Of a DNA stretch of 21,322 bases, positions 16,062 through 21,322 are shown piece by piece (positions within the stretch are counted from its first letter, which is position 1; the number at the start of each line of letters is the position of its first letter). This DNA comes from Brevundimonas sp. UBA4609 (lineage in GTDB: Bacteria > Pseudomonadota > Alphaproteobacteria > Caulobacterales > Caulobacteraceae). The stretch lies in assembly GCA_002386585.1 (NCBI GenBank), contig DGIZ01000119.1, forward strand, positions 1 to 21,322. Direction: 5' to 3'. The notes below the pieces were generated by a model. It saw only the letters and a program-made list of their open reading frames with translations, was not told the DNA's origin and did no database searches. Position numbers and translations under genes: made by a program.

Positions 16062-16369
16062 TGGATATCTCGCTCCACCACTATCTGGCGGTCGCCGCCA
16101 TGCTGTTCACCATCGGCGTCTTCGGCATCTTCGTGAACCGCAAGAACGTCATCATCATCCTGATGTCGGTCGAGATGATCCTGCTCGCGGTGAACATCAA
16201 CTTCGTGGCCTTCTCCACGCACCTGAACGACGTGTCGGGTCAGCTGATGGCCATGTTCGTCCTGACGGTCGCCGCGGCCGAGGCCGCCGTCGGCCTGGCC
16301 ATTCTCGTGACCTTCTTCCGTAACCGCGGCGACATCGCGGTCGACGACGCCTCCGTGATGAAGGGCTGA
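16061..16369 (+). CDS. nuoK: NADH-quinone oxidoreductase subunit K
   Basis: A 102-residue three-helix membrane subunit related to MrpC. Two buried glutamates used in proton transfer are present: E38 in [19 protein letters not shown] and E74 in [16 protein letters not shown] 16061 overlaps the nuoJ stop and has GAGGAG 8 nt upstream; a GTG immediately before it would add a single residue and is less likely. The length matches the family exactly. Confidence 0.97.
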   Translation: MDISLHHYLAVAAMLFTIGVFGIFVNRKNVIIILMSVEMILLAVNINFVAFSTHLNDVSGQLMAMFVLTVAAAEAAVGLAILVTFFRNRGDIAVDDASVMKG

Positions 16370-16377
16370 TCGGAACC

Positions 16378-18462
16378 GTGACTATCCAGACTCTCGTCAC
16401 TCTCGGCGTCTTCGCCCCCCTGCTGGGGGCCATGATCGCCGGCTTCTTCGGTCGCCGGATCGGGGACATTCCGTCCCAGGCCGTCACAACCGGCCTGCTG
16501 TTCTTCTCGTGCGCGGTCTCGTGGATCGTGTTCAGCCAGTGGACCTGGGGCGGGCTGGAAGCCTTCACCGTCCACATCGCGCCGTTCATCCATGTCGGCG
16601 ACTTCCAGTCGAACTGGTCCATCCGCGTCGACGCCATGTCGGCGGTCATGCTGATCGTCGTGACCAGCGTGTCGTCGCTGGTCCACCTCTATTCCTGGGG
16701 CTACATGAAGGAGGACGACAGCCGTCCTCGCTTCTTCGCCTATCTGTCGCTGTTCACCTTCATGATGCTGGCGCTGGTGACGGCGGCCGACTTCGTGCAG
16801 ATGTTCTTCGGCTGGGAAGGCGTGGGCCTGGCGTCCTATCTGCTGATCGGCTTCTGGTACAAGAAGGCCTCGGCCTCTTCGGCGGCGATCAAGGCCTTTG
16901 TGGTCAACCGCGTCGGCGACTTCGGCTTCCTGCTCGGCATGATGACCGTCTTCTGGATGTTCGGCACGATCGAGTTCGCCAAGCTGTTCCCGATGATCGC
17001 CGGCAAGGTCGGGGCGGGCTGGGAATTCCTGGGCTACACCTGGTCGGCGCTGGACCTGGCCGGTCTGCTGCTGTTCGTCGGCGCCATGGGCAAGTCGGCG
17101 CAGTTCTTCCTGCACACCTGGCTGCCGGACGCGATGGAAGGCCCGACCCCGGTGTCGGCCCTGATCCACGCGGCCACCATGGTTACGGCCGGCGTCTTCA
17201 TGGTCTGCCTGCTGTCGCCGCTGTATGAGCACGCGCCCGTCGCGTCCCAGTTCATCGCCATCATCGGCGGGATCACGGCCATCTTCGCCGCGACCGTCGG
17301 CATGATGCAGAACGACATCAAGCGGGTGATCGCCTATTCGACTTGTTCGCAGCTGGGCTACATGTTCTTCGCGGCGGGCGTCGGCGCCTATCAGCCCGCT
17401 ATGTTCCACCTGTTCACGCACGCCTTCTTTAAGGCCCTGCTGTTCCTGGGCGCCGGTTCGGTGATCCACGGCATGCACCACGAGCAGGACATGCGGAAGA
17501 TGGGCGGTCTGTGGAAGCTGCTGCCCGTCACCTATGCGACCATGATGATCGGCACCATCGCCATCACCGGCCTGGGGATGCCTGGCGTCGGCGGCTTCGC
17601 CGGCTTCTACTCCAAGGACTCCATCCTCGAGAGCGCCTATGCGGCGGCGAAGACCGGCCATTCGGCTGCAGGCATGTTCGCCTTCTTCATCGGCATCTCT
17701 GCAGCTCTGCTGACGGCCTATTATTCCTGGCGTCTGGTGTTCATGACCTTCCACAACAAGCCGGTTTGGAAGGAAGAGGAGGGCGCGCACGCCCATCACG
17801 CGGACGATCACGCCTCGCACGCGCAGATCGAAACCCATTCCGAACCTCTGGACGGCGACGATCACGCGCATGACGACCATCACCATGGTCCGCTGAAGCC
17901 GCATGAAAGCCCGTGGGTCATGGTGCTGCCGCTGCTGGCGCTGTCGGTCGGCGCGGTGTTTGCGGGCATGATCTTCGCCCCGCACTTCATCGGCCATCAT
18001 GAGGCCGAGTTCTGGCGCGGCGCCATCTTCGTCGGGGCTGAGAACCACGTCCTGCACGAAAGCCACAACGTCCCGACCTGGGTGAAGTGGGCGCCGCTGA
18101 TCGTGACGCTGCTGGGCACGGCCATCGCCTATTGGCTGTATGTCGTGAAGGAAGGCGCAGCCAAGCAGATGGCCGACCGCAAGGGCCCGCTGTGGACCTT
18201 CCTCTACAACAAGTGGTTCTTCGATGAGCTGTATGACGCCGTCTTCGTGAAGGGTGCCAAGGCGATCGGCGACTTCTTCTGGAAGATCGGCGACGTGAAG
18301 ATCATCGACGGCCTTGGCCCGAACGGCGCGGCCTGGGCTTCGCTGAAGTCGGGCGGCTGGCTGTCCCGGTTCCAGTCCGGTTTCGTCTACTTCTATGCAT
18401 TCGTGATGCTGATCGGCGTGGCTGCGTTCCTTGCCTTCGCCATCTTCACGTGGGGAGCCTGA
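16378..18462 (+). CDS. nuoL: NADH-quinone oxidoreductase subunit L (antiporter-like)
   Basis: A 694-residue distal proton-pumping subunit with the long lateral helix at its C-terminus. Key charged residues match the family: E147 in [13 protein letters not shown]239 in [20 protein letters not shown]264 in [12 protein letters not shown], and K413-D414 in [10 protein letters not shown]. Between transmembrane blocks, residues 471-509 form a loop with 12 histidines among Asp and Glu. Helix HL and the final transmembrane helix follow after about residue 560. Translation starts at GTG 16378, 8 nt after nuoK, with a weak ribosome-binding site. Confidence 0.96.
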   Translation: MTIQTLVTLGVFAPLLGAMIAGFFGRRIGDIPSQAVTTGLLFFSCAVSWIVFSQWTWGGLEAFTVHIAPFIHVGDFQSNWSIRVDAMSAVMLIVVTSVSSLVHLYSWGYMKEDDSRPRFFAYLSLFTFMMLALVTAADFVQMFFGWEGVGLASYLLIGFWYKKASASSAAIKAFVVNRVGDFGFLLGMMTVFWMFGTIEFAKLFPMIAGKVGAGWEFLGYTWSALDLAGLLLFVGAMGKSAQFFLHTWLPDAMEGPTPVSALIHAATMVTAGVFMVCLLSPLYEHAPVASQFIAIIGGITAIFAATVGMMQNDIKRVIAYSTCSQLGYMFFAAGVGAYQPAMFHLFTHAFFKALLFLGAGSVIHGMHHEQDMRKMGGLWKLLPVTYATMMIGTIAITGLGMPGVGGFAGFYSKDSILESAYAAAKTGHSAAGMFAFFIGISAALLTAYYSWRLVFMTFHNKPVWKEEEGAHAHHADDHASHAQIETHSEPLDGDDHAHDDHHHGPLKPHESPWVMVLPLLALSVGAVFAGMIFAPHFIGHHEAEFWRGAIFVGAENHVLHESHNVPTWVKWAPLIVTLLGTAIAYWLYVVKEGAAKQMADRKGPLWTFLYNKWFFDELYDAVFVKGAKAIGDFFWKIGDVKIIDGLGPNGAAWASLKSGGWLSRFQSGFVYFYAFVMLIGVAAFLAFAIFTWGA

Positions 18463-18467
18463 GCCTC

Positions 18468-19955
18468 GTGCCTCACATTCTGAGCATCGTCACCTTCCTG
18501 CCGCTTCTCGGCGCGGCCGCGATCCTGGTCGCGCGCCTGCTGAACAAGGGCGGTCAGGACGCCGCGGCCCCGGCCGCTCGCTGGATCGCCCTGGTCACCA
18601 CCCTGGTGGTGCTGGCGGTGTCCGTCCTGCTGGTCGCGCAGTTCGATCCGTCGAACCCGGCCTATCAGTTCGTCGAGAACTACGCCTGGTTTGCGGGCGC
18701 CGGCTATCACCTGGGCGTGGACGGGATCTCCATCCTGTTCGTCCTGCTGACGGCCTTCCTGCTGCCGATCTGCGTGGTGGCCAGCTGGAAGGCGATCGAG
18801 ACGCGTGTCGTCGAATACATGATCGCCTTCCTGATCCTGGAGACGCTGGTCATCGGGGTGTTCACCTCGCTGGACCTGTTCCTCTTCTACATCTTCTTCG
18901 AAGGCACCCTGGTGCCGATGTATCTGATCATCGGCATCTGGGGCGGCGCCAACCGCATCTACGCGGCCTACAAGTTCTTCCTCTACACCCTGCTGGGCTC
19001 CGTCCTGATGCTGCTGGCCATGCTGTGGATGGCGCACACGACGGGCACCACCAGCATTCCGGAGTTGAAGCAGTACGCCTTCGACGCCTCGGTGCAGCCG
19101 ATCCTATGGCTGGCCTTCTTCGCCTCCTTCGCGGTGAAGATGCCGATGTGGCCGGTGCACACCTGGTTGCCCGACGCCCACGTTCAGGCGCCGACGGCGG
19201 GTTCGGTCATTCTGGCCGGCATCCTGCTGAAGCTCGGCGGCTACGGCTTCATCCTGTTCAACATTCCGATGTTCCCGCTGGCGTCGCAGATGTTCACGCC
19301 GCTGGTGTTCGCCCTGTCGGTGATCGCCGTGGTCTACACCTCGCTGGTCGCCTTCCGTCAGACGGACATGAAGAAGCTGATCGCCTATTCGTCGGTCGCC
19401 CACATGGGCTTCGTGACCATGGGCATCTTCGCCGGCAACGACACCGGGGTTCAGGGCGCCGTCTTCCAGATGCTGAGCCACGGCCTGATCTCGGGCGCGC
19501 TCTTCCTGTGCGTTGGCGTGGTCTACGACCGGATGCACACCCGTGAGATCGCCCTCTACGGCGGCCTGACGGCGCGGATGCCCTGGTATGCGGCCATCTT
19601 CCTGATGTTCACCATGGCGAACGTCGGCCTGCCGGGCACCTCGGGCTTCATCGGCGAAGTGCTGACGATGACGGGCGCCTATCAGGTCTCGACCTGGACG
19701 GCCCTGATCGCCGCCTCGGGCGTGATCTTCTCGGCGGTCTACGCGCTGACGCTGTTCCGCAACGTCATGTATGGCCCGATCACCAATCCGGCGCTGGAAA
19801 GCATCACCGACATCGACAAGCGCGAGCTGCTGATCTTCGTGCCCCTGATCGTCGGCACCATCTGGCTGGGCCTCTATCCCAACGCCGTTCTGGATTACAC
19901 CGGGCCAAGCGTTGAGGCCCTGACGACCGCCTATCGCGCAGCCATCGGCGGGTGA
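18468..19955 (+). CDS. nuoM: NADH-quinone oxidoreductase subunit M (antiporter-like)
   Basis: A 495-residue proton-pumping membrane subunit with about 14 helices. The conserved residues are visible: E145 in [18 protein letters not shown]224 in [19 protein letters not shown] and K255 in [10 protein letters not shown]. The second half has the [18 protein letters not shown] segment typical of the family. The GTG at 18468 is chosen because GGAG lies 10 nt upstream and the protein starts as its homologues do; an in-frame GTG at 18450 lies inside nuoL and would add six residues. The gap to nuoL is 5 nt and to nuoN 7 nt. Confidence 0.96.
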   Translation: MPHILSIVTFLPLLGAAAILVARLLNKGGQDAAAPAARWIALVTTLVVLAVSVLLVAQFDPSNPAYQFVENYAWFAGAGYHLGVDGISILFVLLTAFLLPICVVASWKAIETRVVEYMIAFLILETLVIGVFTSLDLFLFYIFFEGTLVPMYLIIGIWGGANRIYAAYKFFLYTLLGSVLMLLAMLWMAHTTGTTSIPELKQYAFDASVQPILWLAFFASFAVKMPMWPVHTWLPDAHVQAPTAGSVILAGILLKLGGYGFILFNIPMFPLASQMFTPLVFALSVIAVVYTSLVAFRQTDMKKLIAYSSVAHMGFVTMGIFAGNDTGVQGAVFQMLSHGLISGALFLCVGVVYDRMHTREIALYGGLTARMPWYAAIFLMFTMANVGLPGTSGFIGEVLTMTGAYQVSTWTALIAASGVIFSAVYALTLFRNVMYGPITNPALESITDIDKRELLIFVPLIVGTIWLGLYPNAVLDYTGPSVEALTTAYRAAIGG

Positions 19956-19962
19956 GAGCATA

Positions 19963-21322
19963 ATGACTGATCTGTCTTCCGCCCTTCATCTCTCGGCTCC
20001 GGAACTGACCCTTGCGGTCGGCGGGCTGGTGCTGCTCATGCTCGGCGCCTTTACCGGCGAGAAGTCGACGCGCCTGGTCTCGGGCCTGTCGGTGCTACTG
20101 CTGCTGGCGGCGACGGCTCTGGCTGTCGTCGGCCCGCTGGGCTCCGCCTTCAACGGGGCCTATGTGGCCGATCCGCTGGCCGTTTACGGCAAGGCGGTGA
20201 TCTTCCTGTCCGCCGCCGTGGCCGTGGTGCTGGGCGACGGCTGGATGCATCGCAACAACATCGCCAAGTTCGAGTATCCGATCCTGATCGTGCTGGCCTC
20301 GGTCGGTATGGGCATGATGGCGTCGTCGGGCGACCTGATCTCGCTCTACATCGGCATCGAGATGCACTCCCTGGCCCTCTACGTCCTGGCCGCCTATCGC
20401 CGCGACGACCTGAAGGCCTCGGAAGCCGGTCTGAAGTATTTCGTTCTGGGGGCCCTGTCGTCGGGTCTGCTGCTGTACGGCGCCAGCCTGATCTATGGTT
20501 TCGCCGGTTCGATGCGGTTCGAGGACATCGCCGCCTTCGCCACCGCCAACCCCGGTCCGGGCCTGATCTTCGGCCTGGTGTTCCTGATCTGCGGTCTGGC
20601 GTTCAAGGTTTCGGCCGCGCCGTTCCACATGTGGACGCCGGACGTCTATGAAGGCGCCCCGACGCCGGTCGTGGCCCTGTTCTCGACCGCGCCCAAGGTG
20701 GCGGCCATGGTGCTGATCATCCGCGTGCTGGTCGAAGGCTTCGGCCTGGCCCATGCCCAGTGGGCCCAGGTGGTGATCCTGATCTCGCTGATCAGCTTCG
20801 CCGTCGGCGCCTTCGGCGGCCTGATGCAGAAGGACATCCAGCGGCTGCTGGCCTATTCGTCCATCATCAACATCGGCTACGCCCTGCTCGGCGTGGCGGC
20901 GGGCACGCAGGTCGGCGTTCAGGCGACCCTGATGTTCATGACCCTGTATGTCGTGGACCAGATCGGCTTCTTCGCCATCCTGCTGTCGCTGAGCCGCAAT
21001 GGTCGTCCGATCCGCAAGATCGCCGATCTGGCCGGTCTGAAGAAGGACCGCCCGCTGACCGCCGTCGCCCTGACGATCCTGTCGCTGTCGGCCATCGGCA
21101 TTCCGCCGATGTCGGGCTTCTGGGGCAAGGTCTACGTCTTCGGCGCGGCCGCCGACGCCGGATACTGGATGGCGGGCGCGGCGGGGCTGGTAGCCTCGGT
21201 CGTGGCGGGCTTCTACTACCTGCGCATCATCAAGGTGATGTGGTTCGACACGCCGGACTTCGACGTGACGACGGACAAGGCGCCGGCCGGCGCCCAGTGG
21301 ATCGGCTGGGCGGCTGCGGCCT
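19963..21322 (+). CDS. nuoN: NADH-quinone oxidoreductase subunit N, cut by right edge
   Basis: The first 453 codons of the third antiporter-like proton-pumping subunit; the stop lies beyond the window. It begins MTDLSSALHLSAPELTLAVG. Conserved charged residues are E133 in YIGIEMHSLALYVLAAYR, K215 in AFKVSAAPFHMWTPDVYEG and K245 in FSTAPKVAAMV. The QKDIQRLLAYSSIINIGYAL segment and the IPPMSGFWGKVYVF segment also match NuoN. The frame is uninterrupted. ATG 19963 lies 7 nt after nuoM. Confidence 0.96.
   Translation, partial: MTDLSSALHLSAPELTLAVGGLVLLMLGAFTGEKSTRLVSGLSVLLLLAATALAVVGPLGSAFNGAYVADPLAVYGKAVIFLSAAVAVVLGDGWMHRNNIAKFEYPILIVLASVGMGMMASSGDLISLYIGIEMHSLALYVLAAYRRDDLKASEAGLKYFVLGALSSGLLLYGASLIYGFAGSMRFEDIAAFATANPGPGLIFGLVFLICGLAFKVSAAPFHMWTPDVYEGAPTPVVALFSTAPKVAAMVLIIRVLVEGFGLAHAQWAQVVILISLISFAVGAFGGLMQKDIQRLLAYSSIINIGYALLGVAAGTQVGVQATLMFMTLYVVDQIGFFAILLSLSRNGRPIRKIADLAGLKKDRPLTAVALTILSLSAIGIPPMSGFWGKVYVFGAAADAGYWMAGAAGLVASVVAGFYYLRIIKVMWFDTPDFDVTTDKAPAGAQWIGWAAAA

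Noticed and set aside
16240..18066. Minus-strand open frame of 608 codons
   Set aside because: It is antisense to nuoK and nuoL. Its His/Gln/Arg/Asp-rich translation comes from codon bias on the other strand.
18450..18467. In-frame GTG 18 nt upstream as the nuoM start
   Set aside because: It lies within nuoL, and the ribosome-binding site GGAG (18454-18457) falls after it. The GTG at 18468 fits the site and the family N-terminus.
1..21322. CRISPR arrays, insertion sequences, integrase or phage genes, riboswitches
   Set aside because: Reading both strands, I saw no spaced direct-repeat arrays, transposase motifs, terminal inverted repeats with target duplications, or recognisable riboswitch cores.

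Overview
The window is a GC-rich stretch of a bacterial chromosome. It most likely comes from an alphaproteobacterium of the Caulobacterales, perhaps a Brevundimonas relative. The support is high GC content, separate nuoC and nuoD genes, alphaproteobacterial-type Nuo proteins (including a His-rich loop in NuoL), a CTTGAC-type -35 upstream of a tRNA, and extra small genes inside the nuo operon. The genus is an inference; no marker gene settles it.

Left part (1-4320). A large minus-strand gene runs off the left edge. It encodes a secreted autotransporter-like protein with a signal peptide, a glycine/valine/aspartate-rich repetitive passenger and the beginning of a C-terminal beta-barrel. Divergent from it is a GT4-type glycosyltransferase on the plus strand. 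This faces a minus-strand pair: an AbgT-family membrane transporter and, downstream of it, a tRNA-Asp(GTC). Hairpins separate these units. One perfect 10-bp palindrome downstream of abgT carries the probable -35 box of the tRNA in its loop.

Right part (6162 to the right edge). This is the operon for respiratory complex I (proton-pumping NADH:quinone oxidoreductase): nuoA-B-C-D-E-[small membrane protein]-F-G-H-[lipoprotein 1]-[lipoprotein 2]-I-J-K-L-M-N, with nuoN cut by the right edge. NuoE, F and G form the NADH-oxidising arm with FMN and Fe-S clusters. NuoB, C, D and I carry electrons to the quinone site. NuoA, H, J, K, L, M and N form the membrane proton-pumping arm. Genes overlap or sit a few bases apart throughout, except for a 114-bp gap with hairpins between nuoI and nuoJ.

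The most interesting points are three small non-canonical genes translationally coupled inside the nuo operon. One is a two-helix membrane protein. The other two are adjacent putative lipoproteins sharing a Cys...Cys motif, so they look like tandem paralogues. A second point is a Fur-box-like palindrome, flanked by identical CAAAAAAC repeats, in the nuoA upstream region. No CRISPR array, insertion sequence or prophage gene was seen.
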